A stretch of DNA of 64,000 nucleotides from Mycobacteroides chelonae CCUG 47445 (lineage in GTDB: Bacteria; Actinomycetota; Actinomycetes; Mycobacteriales; Mycobacteriaceae). The stretch spans positions 3,782,001 to 3,846,000 of the forward strand of contig NZ_CP007220.1 in the NCBI RefSeq assembly GCF_001632805.1, written 5' to 3'. The position numbers and the translations under genes are program-made. Positions 1-9,817 of this stretch are shown here, in pieces (the first letter of the stretch is position 1; every line of letters starts with the position of its first letter). The notes beneath the pieces are model-generated. The model saw only the letters and a list, made by a program, of their open reading frames with translations, was not told the origin of the DNA and did not search any database.

Positions 1-1038
1 ACCATCGCGGTACAGAGCTGGGGAGAGCTCTCGCCCCATCGCGACAATGTGGTCTTTGTCTGCCACGCACTGACCGCCGACTCCCACGTGGTCGGCTCCG
101 CGGGGCCCGACCACATCACCGGCGGCTGGTGGGAAGGAATCATCGGTCCGGGCGCGGCGATCGACACCGACCAATGGTGCGCCATCGCCACCAACGTGCT
201 GGGTGGCTGCCGGGGTAGCACCGGCCCGACTTCCCCTGCCGCCGATGGAAAGCCCTGGGGCTCACGATTCCCCGAGGTGTCGATACGTGACCAGGTGAAC
301 GCCGACATCGCCGCACTCGCACAACTCGGCATCACCGAGGTCGCTGCCGTCGTCGGCGGTTCGATGGGCGGTGCACGCGCACTGGAATGGGCCGTCATGC
401 AGCCGGATTCGGTGCGTGCAGCGCTGGTGCTGGCGGTTGGTGCACGCGCAACCGGCGATCAGATCGGCACCCAGAGCACGCAGATCGCCGCCATTCGGTC
501 CGATCCCGACTGGCAGGGCGGCGACTACCACGACAGTGGACGCAGCCCGGAGAAGGGACTGAACCTCGCCCGGCGCATCGCGCACCTGACCTACCGCGGA
601 GAGGTCGAACTGGACACCCGGTTCGGTAACGATCCCCAGGTCGGCCCGGACGGTCCCGAGGATCCGTGGGCCGACGGCCGATACGCGGTGCAGAGCTACC
701 TGGAGCATCAGGGCAACAAGTTCGTCCGGCGCTTCGACGCCGGAAGCTACGTCATCCTGACCGAGGCGCTCAACCGGCACGACGTCGGCCGGAACCGTGG
801 CGGTGTCGAGAAGGCGCTGCGCGGCTGCCCTGTCCCCGTCGTCGTCGGCGGTATCACGTCCGATCGGCTGTACCCGCTGCGCCTGCAGGAGGAATTAGCC
901 GACCTGCTTCCCGGTTGTACCGGCTTGCGGGTGGTCGAATCGCTGCATGGCCACGACGCGTTCCTCATCGAGTTCGACGCGGTGAGCGAGCTGGTTCGGG
1001 AGACACTCGCCCTGGCCAAGTCAGCACAGGCTTCGTAA
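1..1038 (+). CDS. metX: Homoserine O-acetyltransferase, 3' part
   Basis: Transfers an acetyl group from acetyl-CoA to homoserine, the committed step of direct-sulfhydrylation methionine synthesis in the cytoplasm. The open frame runs in from the window edge ([10 protein letters not shown] precedes the first internal ATG-like start), so the true start is outside. Visible alpha/beta-hydrolase features: an HALTADSH segment, the nucleophile elbow GGSMGG near visible residue 120, the acid loop TSDRLYP and the catalytic histidine in LHGHDAFL near the end. A methyltransferase gene follows 20 bases downstream, the same order as Rv3341-Rv3342 in M. tuberculosis. Identification is confident. Confidence 0.93.
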   Translation, partial: TIAVQSWGELSPHRDNVVFVCHALTADSHVVGSAGPDHITGGWWEGIIGPGAAIDTDQWCAIATNVLGGCRGSTGPTSPAADGKPWGSRFPEVSIRDQVNADIAALAQLGITEVAAVVGGSMGGARALEWAVMQPDSVRAALVLAVGARATGDQIGTQSTQIAAIRSDPDWQGGDYHDSGRSPEKGLNLARRIAHLTYRGEVELDTRFGNDPQVGPDGPEDPWADGRYAVQSYLEHQGNKFVRRFDAGSYVILTEALNRHDVGRNRGGVEKALRGCPVPVVVGGITSDRLYPLRLQEELADLLPGCTGLRVVESLHGHDAFLIEFDAVSELVRETLALAKSAQAS

Positions 1039-1058
1039 ACGGAATCCGAGGAGCGCGA

Positions 1059-1793
1059 ATGCCGGACGCACAAGCAGAGCCATCGCTTTCGTTCGGTTCA
1101 CAGGCCGCCGCCTACGAACGGGGCCGCCCGTCCTACCCTCCCGAAGCCATCGACTGGCTGCTGCCCGACGGAGTGCACGACGTCCTGGATCTGGGCGCCG
1201 GTACCGGGAAACTCACCACCCGCCTGGTGGAACGCGGGCTCAACGTGATCGCGGTGGATCCGCTCGCCGAAATGCTTGAGGTACTGAGCAATTCGCTTCC
1301 CGAAACCCCCGCACTACTGGGCACCGCCGAGGAGATTCCGTTACCCGACAACAGCGTGGATGCGGTACTCGTGGCGCAGGCCTGGCATTGGGTGGATCCC
1401 GAACGCGCCATTCCCGAGGTCGCTCGCGTACTGCGCCCGGGCGGGCGGCTGGGGCTGGTGTGGAACACGCGCGATGAGCGCCTGGGCTGGGTAGCCGACC
1501 TCGGCAAGATTATCGGCAGCGAGGACGATCCCTTCAACCACACGGTCAGCCTGCCCGCGCCGTTCACCGGGCAGCAACGACACCAGGTCGAATGGACGAG
1601 TTACCTTACCCCTCAGGCACTTCTGGACATGGTGGCCTCACGCAGCTACTGCATCACCGCCCCCGAAGCCGCCCGGAAGAAGACGCTGCAGCAGGTTCGG
1701 GAACTGCTGTCCACCCATCCTGCGCTTGCCCAGTCGACAGGCCTGGGGTTGCCGTACGTCACCGTGAGTATCCGGGCGACGCTCAACCAGTAG
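1059..1793 (+). CDS. Class I SAM-dependent methyltransferase
   Basis: 244 residues. The SAM-binding motif I (VLDLGAGTGKLT, about residues 40-51) and the family block QAWHWVDPERAIPEVARVLRPGG mark a Methyltransf_11-type enzyme; the substrate is unknown. I start it at the ATG 20 bases after metX rather than at the longer frame that would overlap metX out of phase. It is probably co-transcribed with metX. Its position matches Rv3342. The C-terminal part (YLTPQALLDMVASRSYCITAP) is typical of this mycobacterial subfamily. Confidence 0.85.
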   Translation: MPDAQAEPSLSFGSQAAAYERGRPSYPPEAIDWLLPDGVHDVLDLGAGTGKLTTRLVERGLNVIAVDPLAEMLEVLSNSLPETPALLGTAEEIPLPDNSVDAVLVAQAWHWVDPERAIPEVARVLRPGGRLGLVWNTRDERLGWVADLGKIIGSEDDPFNHTVSLPAPFTGQQRHQVEWTSYLTPQALLDMVASRSYCITAPEAARKKTLQQVRELLSTHPALAQSTGLGLPYVTVSIRATLNQ

Positions 1794-1859
1794 AAGATCT
1801 GTGAATCGGGTGCCCCAATTCACAGAGACGAATAGGCCGCGTGCCGCTACGGTGTACCC

Positions 1860-2537
1860 GTGCGTACGGATCGCCGCCTGCTGGCAGCCCTCTTTGTCAC
1901 CACCACATTCCTGACCCCGGCACTCGCCGGCTGTGGATCGGCGGGGTCACCTTCGGACACCAAGAATCAGTCCGAATCCAGCGCCAGCAGCGCCCCCACC
2001 GAACGACACACTCGGCAGTTCATCCCCGAACTCGGCATCTACGTCACCCTCCCGCATGACTGGGTGGCCTTCGCCGACGGAGTGCACGACAACAAGGGAC
2101 AAGTGACCTTCCAGGTCCGGCCCAAGTGGGAGTCAACGGAATTCGCGCAGTACGTGCGCATCCGCAAGTTGACGGCTTCGGACGAGAACACAGCCGCCCC
2201 CGAAGTAAAGGGCTGGCTCGAATCGTCGAACGCCGACGCGGTGAGCGACTTCGTCAAGAGCCGTAAGTCGAAAGTCACTGCGGATAAACGAGACTCATGG
2301 GACGGCCCCAACCTGCCCGGAGCCTCGGCAAGCCTGGAGCTGGAAAAGCGCCCGGCCGCAGAGGGCAAGCCACCGGCTACCATCACGCCCAAGATCTATG
2401 TGGCGTTCGTCGGCCAAGGTGATCAACGTTGGCAGATCGCCACCAGCAATACCGGCAGCCCCAGTGGAGAACCCTCGGAGCAGTTCTTCGGCGAGCAGGC
2501 CGATGCCATCGCGCGCTCGGTGCAACTGCTCAAGTAG
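1860..2537 (+). CDS. Putative lipoprotein, LpqN/LpqT-like
   Basis: 225 residues with a GTG start. A type II signal peptide (RR, then a hydrophobic stretch) ends in the lipobox ALAGC with the lipidated cysteine at residue 25, followed by a Ser-rich linker. The mature part (ELGIYVTLPHDWVAF, then strands ending in RSVQLLK) resembles the LpqN/LpqT family of cell-envelope lipoproteins, whose role is poorly defined. It should be anchored on the outer face of the membrane. It stands alone and converges on the DUF3017 gene, whose end lies 2 bases away. Confidence 0.7.
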   Translation: MRTDRRLLAALFVTTTFLTPALAGCGSAGSPSDTKNQSESSASSAPTERHTRQFIPELGIYVTLPHDWVAFADGVHDNKGQVTFQVRPKWESTEFAQYVRIRKLTASDENTAAPEVKGWLESSNADAVSDFVKSRKSKVTADKRDSWDGPNLPGASASLELEKRPAAEGKPPATITPKIYVAFVGQGDQRWQIATSNTGSPSGEPSEQFFGEQADAIARSVQLLK

Positions 2538-2539
2538 GC

Positions 2540-2857
2540 CTATCCGGTGCCCAACGGGTCGATCGTCAACGCCAGGTAGACCATCACCGCAGCGACGGCA
2601 CTGAGAGCGCCGACGTCAAAGGTCTTGCCGCGCACCGCCAACAAGCCCGCGGTGTCATCGGTCAGCACCAGCCGCAGCGCCGCGGCCACTCCCACGGCGA
2701 TCCCCACGACCAAGGCACCGCGGCGCCAGCGATCCGCCATCACCAAACCCAACGCCACCAGAAAGACCGCCGATACCACCAGAATCGGCCACTGCTCACG
2801 GGCGAAGCGGCGGACGGCATCAAGGGCCGCCCCGAACATGTCCCGGGTAGTCGTCAC
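2540..2857 (-). CDS. DUF3017 membrane protein
   Basis: 105 residues with three predicted membrane helices (about 24-42, 46-64 and 82-100). It matches the small DUF3017 family, which in mycobacteria is always found next to folD (Rv3355c beside Rv3356c). Its start overlaps the folD stop by 4 bases, implying translational coupling and a shared transcript. Function unknown. Confidence 0.8.
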   Translation of the reverse strand: MTTTRDMFGAALDAVRRFAREQWPILVVSAVFLVALGLVMADRWRRGALVVGIAVGVAAALRLVLTDDTAGLLAVRGKTFDVGALSAVAAVMVYLALTIDPLGTG

Positions 2858-3699
2858 GACCGTTCCGCTCGCTCGATCACGTTGCTAAGCAAGAAGGCCC
2901 GGGTCAAGGGTCCGACTCCGCCCGGGTTGGGCGAGACGTACCCGGCGACATCCCAGACGTCCTGGGCCACGTCGCCGGTCAGCTTGTCGTCGACCCGGCT
3001 CACGCCCACATCGATCACCGCGGCACCCGGCTTGACCATGTCCGCCGTCACCATATGCGGCACGCCGGCAGCGGCGACGATGATGTCCGCCTGCCGGGTC
3101 AACGCGGCCAGGTCACGGGTTCCGGTGTGACACAGGGTGACTGTCGCGTTCTCGGAGCGGCGGGTGAGCAGCAGCCCGAGGGGACGGCCCACCGTAACGC
3201 CGCGACCGATCACCACCACGTGCGCGCCGTCGAGCTTGACGTCATAGCGACGCAGGAGATAGACGATGCCTCGCGGCGTGCACGGAAGCGGCGCTTCCTT
3301 ACCCAGCACCAGCCGCCCCAGGTTCGTCGGGTGCAGCCCGTCGGCGTCCTTATCGGGGTCGATGCGCTCCAGCGCCTCGTTCTCATCGAGGTGCTTGGGC
3401 AGCGGCAGCTGCACGATGTAGCCGGTGCAGTCCGGGTTGGCGTTCAGCTCGTCGATGGTGGCGCACAGCGTGGCTTGATCGATATCTGCGGGCAGATCGC
3501 GGCGGATCGAGTTGATGCCCACCTTGGCGCAGTCGGCGTGCTTGCCGCGAACATAGGCGTGCGAACCCGGGTCGTCCCCCACCAGGATGGTTCCCAGTCC
3601 TGGAGTCTTGCCCGCCGCGGTCAGCGCCGCGGCACGAGTGGCCAGCTCCACAAAGATCTCGTCGCGGGTGGCCTTGCCATCAAGTCGAGTCGCCGTCAC
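2854..3699 (-). CDS. folD: Methylenetetrahydrofolate dehydrogenase/cyclohydrolase
   Basis: Bifunctional cytoplasmic enzyme interconverting 5,10-methylene-THF and 10-formyl-THF for purine and methionine pools. 281 residues, normal for FolD. Diagnostic motifs: the substrate-site YVRGK segment with its catalytic lysine, the VQLPLP loop, and the NADP-binding Rossmann stretch [17 protein letters not shown]. It ends with the conserved [13 protein letters not shown] chose the GTG that begins VTATRLDGK; the longer upstream frame overlaps the nitroreductase gene and has no family similarity. Confidence 0.95.
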   Translation of the reverse strand: MTATRLDGKATRDEIFVELATRAAALTAAGKTPGLGTILVGDDPGSHAYVRGKHADCAKVGINSIRRDLPADIDQATLCATIDELNANPDCTGYIVQLPLPKHLDENEALERIDPDKDADGLHPTNLGRLVLGKEAPLPCTPRGIVYLLRRYDVKLDGAHVVVIGRGVTVGRPLGLLLTRRSENATVTLCHTGTRDLAALTRQADIIVAAAGVPHMVTADMVKPGAAVIDVGVSRVDDKLTGDVAQDVWDVAGYVSPNPGGVGPLTRAFLLSNVIERAERS

Positions 3700-3718
3700 A
3701 CGGCTAGTATTCCAGCCC

Positions 3719-4369
3719 TCACCAAGTGTCCCAGTGCAGGACGTCGGCGACTGGCTGGCGCTTGGCGGGCCGGAAGTCGGTGCCGACGGTGTACGCGATG
3801 GGGAACAGCCCGCCCTGGGTGATCTTGTCGAAGGGGATGCCCAGGATGTCGGCGGTGCGCTTCTCGCCATCGTCCATCAGGTGCAATGTCGTCCAGGCCG
3901 ATCCCAAACCACGGTTACGGGCGGCGAGCATGAAGCTCCACACCGCAGGAAGCAGCGATCCCCACGACGACGCCGCACCGACCACCGGCAGATTGTCGAG
4001 GCGTCCCTCGATGCAGGGAATGAGGAACAGCGGCGCCCGCTCGAAGTTCTCGGCGAGGTAGCCGGCCGAGTCCACAACCTTTTCCTTACGCTCGGCCCCG
4101 GTATCGCCCTCGGCGTAGGTGGCGCCCGCGCCCTTGGCGTACTTGTTCCAGCCTTCGCGGTAGATGTCGGCGATCGCCTTCTTCTTGTCGGCGTCCGCCA
4201 CGATGACCCAGTGCCAGCCCTGATGGTTGGAGCCGGTCGGTGCCTGCAGCGCGATGTTCAGACATTCCTCGACAACCGCGCGTTCGACGGGCTTGTCGAA
4301 ATCAAGGCGCTTGCGCACCGAACGGGTGGTGGTCAGAACTTCATCGGCTGACAGATTCAGGGAGGTCAT
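3719..4369 (-). CDS. Nitroreductase family FMN oxidoreductase
   Basis: 216 residues. The N-terminal [12 protein letters not shown] stretch supplies the FMN phosphate-binding arginines, [18 protein letters not shown] is the family core, and the glycine-rich [11 protein letters not shown] segment is typical of nitroreductases. Likely a homodimeric NAD(P)H-dependent flavoenzyme; Rv3368c is the probable counterpart. The substrate cannot be told. It lies 19 bases upstream of folD on the same strand. Confidence 0.85.
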   Translation of the reverse strand: MTSLNLSADEVLTTTRSVRKRLDFDKPVERAVVEECLNIALQAPTGSNHQGWHWVIVADADKKKAIADIYREGWNKYAKGAGATYAEGDTGAERKEKVVDSAGYLAENFERAPLFLIPCIEGRLDNLPVVGAASSWGSLLPAVWSFMLAARNRGLGSAWTTLHLMDDGEKRTADILGIPFDKITQGGLFPIAYTVGTDFRPAKRQPVADVLHWDTW

Positions 4370-4458
4370 ACGACGAACGTACCTCCACCGGCCTTACCGA
4401 AAATTAGGAGTCCACATCCAGAATTCGCGGTCCGTGGTCGCGGCGTAATCTGCCGCTC

Positions 4459-5637
4459 ATGGGCAGTGACGCCGCTGGAGTTCCCGACGTGTTGGCGCCC
4501 GCGCGACTCGGCCCCATCACGCTGCGCAACCGGACAATCAAGGCCGCCACGTTCGAGGCCGCCTCCCCGGATGCTTTCGTCACCGACGAGCTCATCGAGT
4601 ATCACCGCAGACCCGCACTCGGCGGGGTCGGCATGACAACGGTCGCCTATTGCGCCGTCGCTCCCGAGGGACGCACCGAATACGGCCAGGTCTGGATGCG
4701 TGAAGAGGCCTTGCCCGGGCTGCGGCGCCTCACCGATGCCATCCACGCCACCGGCGCCGCCGTCTCGGCGCAGATCGGCCATGCCGGTCCAGTGGCCAAT
4801 GCGCGATCGAACGGCTCACGTGCCCTGTCCCCGATCCGGTTCTTCAACCCGTTGGGCATGAAATTCGCCCGCCGGGCCAGCACTTCCGATATCGAGGGCG
4901 TGATTGCCGCGCACGCGAACGCGGCCCGGCTGGCCATCGAGGCCGGTTTCGATGCCGTTGAAATCCACTTGGGCCATGGCTATTTCGTGAGCTCCTTCCT
5001 GAGCCCGCTATTCAATAGGCGCAGCGATGAGTACGGCGGATCGCTGGCCAACCGCGCCAAGGTGGCGCGCGCGGTGGTGCAAGCGGTGCGGAAGGTGGCC
5101 GGCGATCGGCTGGCGGTGACCGCGAAACTCACCATGACTGACGGCATCCGCGGCGGCATCCCGATCGAGGAGTCGCTGCAAACCGCGAAATGGCTGCAGG
5201 AGGACGGCGGACTCGATGCCCTGGAACTGACTGCGGGATCCTCTCTGGTCAACCCCATGTACTTGTTCCGCGGCGACGTGCCGATCCGTGAGCTCGCCAA
5301 CGGCTTCCCCAAACCCATGGGTTGGGGCGTACGGCTCACCGGAAAGAAGTTCTTCCGGTCCTATCCCTACCGCGACGCGTTTCTGCTGGACGACGCCCGC
5401 CGGTTTCGCGCCGAACTGGACATGCCCCTGATTCTCTTGGGCGGAATCGCCGGCGGCGACACCATGGACCTGGCGATGGCGGAGGGCTTCGATTTCGTGG
5501 CCATGGGGCGCGCACTGCTGGCCGACCCAGATCTGGTGAATCGGGTGGCGGCCGACCGGGCCACCCATTCCCGATGCACCCACTGCAATCAGTGCATGGC
5601 CACGATTTTCAGCAGAACCCACTGCGTGCTCACATAG
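4459..5637 (+). CDS. NADH:flavin oxidoreductase, Old Yellow Enzyme family
   Basis: 392 residues forming a single FMN-binding TIM barrel (LAPARLGPITLRNRTIKAAT at the start, IHLGHGYFVSSFLSPLFNRRSDEYGG in the middle with the substrate-binding His pair). Near the end it carries CTHCNQCMATIF then a further Cys, a spacing that resembles the iron-sulfur ligand motif of 2,4-dienoyl-CoA reductase, but the C-terminal FAD/NADH domains of that enzyme are absent. Position matches Rv3359. Probably reduces activated double bonds; the substrate is unknown. Confidence 0.85.
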   Translation: MGSDAAGVPDVLAPARLGPITLRNRTIKAATFEAASPDAFVTDELIEYHRRPALGGVGMTTVAYCAVAPEGRTEYGQVWMREEALPGLRRLTDAIHATGAAVSAQIGHAGPVANARSNGSRALSPIRFFNPLGMKFARRASTSDIEGVIAAHANAARLAIEAGFDAVEIHLGHGYFVSSFLSPLFNRRSDEYGGSLANRAKVARAVVQAVRKVAGDRLAVTAKLTMTDGIRGGIPIEESLQTAKWLQEDGGLDALELTAGSSLVNPMYLFRGDVPIRELANGFPKPMGWGVRLTGKKFFRSYPYRDAFLLDDARRFRAELDMPLILLGGIAGGDTMDLAMAEGFDFVAMGRALLADPDLVNRVAADRATHSRCTHCNQCMATIFSRTHCVLT

Positions 5638-5647
5638 CATCGCTGCC

Positions 5648-5965
5648 ATGACGGCGGCGCCCGAACACCAGAGACCGGGAACTGCCGAGTCCGTCATCAG
5701 CTGGCTGCTGTGGGTGCTGGTGACCGCGGCGGCAGGCGTCGTCGCGTTCGCCTCGATCTTCCCGCTCGCCTTCAGCGGCGCCGCACCCGAACAGGCCGAC
5801 GCGGCAGCCGCGGTGTTCGTCTGGTCGCTGCTGACCCTGTTCACGTGCGTGGCCGCGCCGATTGCCATGGGCATCGGGCACTGGCGACATTGGCACATTT
5901 GGTACTGGCCCGCGCTGTGCGTGTCCGTCCTCTTCAGAACGCTGTTTCTGCTGAATAACCTGTGA
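5648..5965 (+). CDS. Small three-helix membrane protein
   Basis: 105 residues with predicted membrane segments at about residues 17-40, 53-75 and 84-101. It starts 10 bases after the flavin oxidoreductase and is probably in the same transcript. No family recognised; function unknown. Confidence 0.6.
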   Translation: MTAAPEHQRPGTAESVISWLLWVLVTAAAGVVAFASIFPLAFSGAAPEQADAAAAVFVWSLLTLFTCVAAPIAMGIGHWRHWHIWYWPALCVSVLFRTLFLLNNL

Positions 5966-6036
5966 CTTCAAGTTGATAGCGGCCGGGGCGCTGCGATCAG
6001 ACCGAGCACGGCGTCAGGTCGGGAAGCACCTAACAC

Positions 6037-6459
6037 TCACCGTGATGTCAGGTCAGTTGACATCAAGTCTCCGTCATGGACTTCCCGGTTGCGCACGATG
6101 TGAGCCACATTGCACTCCGCCCAAGCCCGCAATTGATCGATGGGCTCACGCAGGGAAAGTCCCAACTCTGTCAGCTCGTATTCCACTTTCGGTGGGACGG
6201 TGGCGTACGCCGTCCGCTTCACCATCCCGTCACGGAGCATCGAACGCAAGGTAGAAGTCAGCACCTTGCCGGTGACGCCACCGATGCGATCCCGTAGGAC
6301 CGTGAACCGTAAGGGCCCGTCGGAAAGGATCGCGACCACCAGCACCGTCCACTTGTCGCCGATCCTGTCCAGCACGATCCGGGTGGGGCAGTCCGGATCG
6401 AATAGGTTTCCCAACCAGTCATCCATGGGCTGTGACGAGACGGACACTAGAAACTCCAT
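6037..6459 (-). CDS. HxlR-family transcriptional regulator
   Basis: 140 residues. The winged-helix core is recognisable from CPTRIVLDRIGDKWTVLVV, GPLRFTVLRDRIGGVTGKVLTSTLRSMLRDG and the wing VPPKVEYELTELG, the classic HxlR pattern. The N-terminal Cys (DCP) is often a redox or electrophile sensor in this family. It is divergent from the NmrA-type oxidoreductase 76 bases away and very likely controls it. A start at the internal ATG at 6426 is also possible. Confidence 0.88.
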   Translation of the reverse strand: MEFLVSVSSQPMDDWLGNLFDPDCPTRIVLDRIGDKWTVLVVAILSDGPLRFTVLRDRIGGVTGKVLTSTLRSMLRDGMVKRTAYATVPPKVEYELTELGLSLREPIDQLRAWAECNVAHIVRNREVHDGDLMSTDLTSR

Positions 6460-6470
6460 TAGTTACTTTG

Positions 6471-6496
6471 AGGTACCAGATTACCACTGGATACCT
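6471..6496. promoter_or_regulatory. Candidate HxlR operator
   Basis: In the 75-base gap between the divergent HxlR and oxidoreductase genes an inverted pair AGGTA / TACCT (6471-6475 and 6492-6496) flanks a 16-base spacer. Placement between the genes suits an autoregulated operator. The repeat is short and the assignment is an inference. Confidence 0.35.
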
Positions 6497-6534
6497 TTGG
6501 GGCATTCTCAGGAATCGAAGAAGGGACTTGCCCC

Positions 6535-7128
6535 ATGAAGATCGCAATATTCGGCGTGACCGGAATGGTCGGCTCACGCATCGCCGCCGAGCTGCGCAGC
6601 CGTGGGCACGAGGTGGTCGGATACAGTCGCCACGGTGGTGACGACGCCACGGCAGGCACGCTCACCGACGGCGCACTGGTGGCGGCAGTCGCTGCCGGGC
6701 ATGATGCCGTTGTATCTGCGATAGGACCGAGCCGCTCCGGAGACCCGCACAGCGAATTCATCGACGCAATCACCACAGCCGCCGCGCATGTTCACGGCAC
6801 GCGGCTGTTCGTCGTTGGAGGCGCGGGCACACTCCGCGTCAACGGAGAACGCCTAGTCGACTCACCTGATTTTCCCGAGTCCTACCGCGCCGAAGCGCTG
6901 ACTCACGCTGCCGCATTGGAGATGCTCGAACGAACTGGACAGGACGTGGAGTGGGTGTACCTTTCCCCGGCACCGGTCATCGAACCAGGAGAACGCACAG
7001 GGTCCTACCGGGTCGCAGGCGATTCCCCGGCGGGCCGGGCCATCTCAGCCGAGGATTTCGCCGTCGCAGTAGCCGACGAACTCGAACACCCGGCACACCG
7101 GCGCAAGCGATTCACAGTCGCCAATTGA
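6535..7128 (+). CDS. NAD(P)H-binding NmrA/SDR-like oxidoreductase
   Basis: 197 residues. The N-terminal Rossmann motif GVTGMVGSRIA binds the nucleotide, followed by RGHEVVGYSRH and VVGGAGTLRV. This is the short atypical SDR family (YwnB/NmrA-like), often induced by electrophile or oxidative stress. It is paired head to head with an HxlR regulator. The substrate is not predictable. Confidence 0.82.
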   Translation: MKIAIFGVTGMVGSRIAAELRSRGHEVVGYSRHGGDDATAGTLTDGALVAAVAAGHDAVVSAIGPSRSGDPHSEFIDAITTAAAHVHGTRLFVVGGAGTLRVNGERLVDSPDFPESYRAEALTHAAALEMLERTGQDVEWVYLSPAPVIEPGERTGSYRVAGDSPAGRAISAEDFAVAVADELEHPAHRRKRFTVAN

Positions 7129-7257
7129 GGCCGTGCGCCGACACCGGATCAGCATGCATGGGTGGTGCCGTTCACGGGCACGACTCTCGTCTAGAGCCTG
7201 TGAACCTCCGGCGCGGGAAGACTGACCACTCGCTGTGAACCGATACAGTCGATAGCG

Positions 7258-9804
7258 ATGACTGGTCGCGAAGCACCCACTCTTACGGTGGTATTCGATG
7301 GTGACGAACGAAAGTTCGCACCCGGGCACGACATTCATATCGGCCGCGATATCCACGCCGATGTACGCATCACGCACCCGTTGGTGTCGCGTATTCACCT
7401 GATAATCAGGTTCGTCGACGGTAAATGGATCGCCGAGGACCAACGCAGCCTCAACGGCATCTTCGTCAACGGCCGTCAGGTCGGTTGGGTCGAGGTGCGC
7501 GATGACACCGTGGTCAACCTCGGTGACCCGGGCGGACCGCGGCTGACGTTCGCCCTCGGCGGTCTCGGCAGCGAAACGCAGCTGGGAATCGCTCCCCCCA
7601 CCATGCGTGGTCCGGCCTCGGGTCTGCAGCCAGCCCCCTATACCGGCACTCAGCAGCACTACCCCACCGGCGGCTACCAATCCGCTCCGCAGACCTATGG
7701 GCAGCCGCCGAGCCAGCAGCACCCGTACGGCGCACCCCCCTCGGGGCCCCAAACCTATGGAACGTCCGGGCCCACCCGCCCTCGTCAGCAGTATCCGTCG
7801 GAGCCCACCCCGGTGCCCCCCGCCGCTTACGCCCACGAGCCGGTCGAACCGTTCGGCACCCGTGCGATGCGCGCGCTCGGCATCGGCGGCGCGCCTAAAC
7901 CGTCACCCGGTGCCATCACCGTCGGTCGCGCACCCGACAACACGATCGTCGTCAACGACGTGCTGGCCTCGCGGCACCACGCCTTGTTGCTTCCGTCTGC
8001 CGGTGGCCTGGAAATCCAGGACCTGCACACCATCAACGGCACCTTCGTCAACGGTGTCCAGGTTGAACAGGCAACGGTGCGCGAGGGTGACACCGTCACC
8101 ATCGGTAACGTCGACCTCGTCGTTCAAGACGGCACGCTGGTCAAACCGACGACGGCCGCCCGCGTCGGCGGGCTTGAGGTGCAGGGCATCGACTTCACCG
8201 TCGAGGGCGGCAAGAAGCTGCTCGACAACATCAGCTTCTCCGCAGGCCCCGGATCGCTCACCGCGGTCATCGGCCCCTCGGGTGCCGGCAAGTCCACCCT
8301 GGCCCGGCTGATCGTCGGCAACACCCAACCGTCGGCGGGCAAGGTGTCCTTCGAGGGTCACGGGGTGCACGCCGAGTACGCCGTCATGCGAAACCGCATC
8401 GGCATGGTGCCACAGGACGATGTGGTGCACCCGCAGCTGACAGTAAGCCAGGCACTGCATTACGCCGCCGAGCTGCGACTGCCCCCGGATACCACCAAGG
8501 AAGACCGCGAACAGGTCGTGTCCCGGGTTCTCGAGGAACTCGAGATGACCAAGCACGCCGAGACCCGCGTCGACAAGCTCTCCGGCGGTCAGCGTAAGCG
8601 CGCCTCGGTGGCCATGGAGCTGTTGACCGGTCCGTCTCTGCTGATCCTGGACGAGCCCACCTCGGGCCTGGATCCGGCGCTGGACCGTCAGGTGATGAGC
8701 CTGATGCGACAGCTCGCCGACGCCGGCCGCGTCGTGGTGGTGGTGACGCACTCGCTGACCTATCTGAGTTACTGCGACCAGGTGCTGCTGCTGGCCCCCG
8801 GTGGCAAGACCGCGTACTGCGGACCTCCACGCAGCATCAACCAGGAGATGGGCACCACCGACTGGGCCGACATCTTCGCCAATGCCGCGGCCGACCCGGA
8901 CGGCGTGCACCAGGCCTATCTGGCCCGGCATCCCGCTGCGAGCAAACCCGTCACCGCCCCGGTACAGCCCGGCGACCTCGGCAAACCTCCGAAGACGAGC
9001 CTGCTGCGGCAGGTTTCCACAGTGGCACGCCGTCAGGGACGGCTGATCCTGGCCGACCGCGGCTACTTCATCTTCCTGGCGCTGCTGCCGTTCGTCCTTG
9101 CCGGATTGGTGCTGTCGGTACCCGGCAGTGCCGGTTTCAATGTGGCGTTACCCGACAATCCGAACGAACCCGGACTGCTGCTGGCGCTGACGAACCTCGG
9201 AGCCAGCTTCCTGGGTCTGGCGCTGACCATCCGTGACCTGATCGGTGAACGGGTGATCTTCCGCCGTGAGCAGGCGGTGGGCCTGTCGGCCACCGCATAT
9301 CTGCTCGCCAAGATCATCACCTACTGCGGAGCCGCCATCGTGCAGTCCGCGATCATGACGGCCGTCATCGTGATCGTCCGCGGTGGACCGACGCAGGGCG
9401 CGGTGCTGCTCGGGAACGCGAATTTCGAGCTGTGGGTCGCCGTTGCCGCCACCGCATGCGCGGCCACCGTGCTGGGCCTGGTGCTGTCCTCACTGGCCAC
9501 CTCGGCCGAGCAGGTGATGCCGATGCTGGTGATCGCCACCATGACGCAGATCGTCTTCAGCGGTGGACTCATCCCGGTGACGGGACGTGCGGGGCTGGAA
9601 CAGTTCTCGTTCCTGTTCCCCTCGCGTTGGGGCTTCGCAGCCACGGCCTCCACCACCGATCTGCGCAAGCTGGTGCCGGTGGGACCGCAGGACGAGCTGT
9701 GGAATCACGATGCCGGAACCTGGCTGTTCGACATGGGCATCCTGGCGCTACTCGCGCTGGTGATGGCCGGGTTCGTACGCTGGCGCATCCGCCTCAAGGG
9801 CTAG
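7258..9804 (+). CDS. Double-FHA ABC transporter, Rv1747-like
   Basis: 848 residues: FHA domain 1 (about 20-100, GRD...LVSRIH...SLNGIFVNG), a Pro/Gln/Tyr-rich linker (about 120-195), FHA domain 2 (about 218-300, GRAPDN...ASRHH...NGTFVNG), an ABC ATPase (Walker A GPSGAGKST near 340, signature LSGGQRKR near 441, Walker B LLILDEPTSGLD near 461) and a six-helix ABC2 membrane domain (about 595-845). In M. tuberculosis the FHA domains of Rv1747 bind threonines phosphorylated by PknF, and the transporter is linked to cell-envelope glycolipid export. A complete half-transporter, probably working as a dimer. No kinase gene lies beside it here. Confidence 0.93.
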   Translation: MTGREAPTLTVVFDGDERKFAPGHDIHIGRDIHADVRITHPLVSRIHLIIRFVDGKWIAEDQRSLNGIFVNGRQVGWVEVRDDTVVNLGDPGGPRLTFALGGLGSETQLGIAPPTMRGPASGLQPAPYTGTQQHYPTGGYQSAPQTYGQPPSQQHPYGAPPSGPQTYGTSGPTRPRQQYPSEPTPVPPAAYAHEPVEPFGTRAMRALGIGGAPKPSPGAITVGRAPDNTIVVNDVLASRHHALLLPSAGGLEIQDLHTINGTFVNGVQVEQATVREGDTVTIGNVDLVVQDGTLVKPTTAARVGGLEVQGIDFTVEGGKKLLDNISFSAGPGSLTAVIGPSGAGKSTLARLIVGNTQPSAGKVSFEGHGVHAEYAVMRNRIGMVPQDDVVHPQLTVSQALHYAAELRLPPDTTKEDREQVVSRVLEELEMTKHAETRVDKLSGGQRKRASVAMELLTGPSLLILDEPTSGLDPALDRQVMSLMRQLADAGRVVVVVTHSLTYLSYCDQVLLLAPGGKTAYCGPPRSINQEMGTTDWADIFANAAADPDGVHQAYLARHPAASKPVTAPVQPGDLGKPPKTSLLRQVSTVARRQGRLILADRGYFIFLALLPFVLAGLVLSVPGSAGFNVALPDNPNEPGLLLALTNLGASFLGLALTIRDLIGERVIFRREQAVGLSATAYLLAKIITYCGAAIVQSAIMTAVIVIVRGGPTQGAVLLGNANFELWVAVAATACAATVLGLVLSSLATSAEQVMPMLVIATMTQIVFSGGLIPVTGRAGLEQFSFLFPSRWGFAATASTTDLRKLVPVGPQDELWNHDAGTWLFDMGILALLALVMAGFVRWRIRLKG

Positions 9805-9817
9805 GTCCTCTGTCGCC

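Noticed and set aside
666..1058. Upstream extension of the methyltransferase frame
   Set aside because: It is out of phase with metX coding sequence and shows no similarity to methyltransferases.
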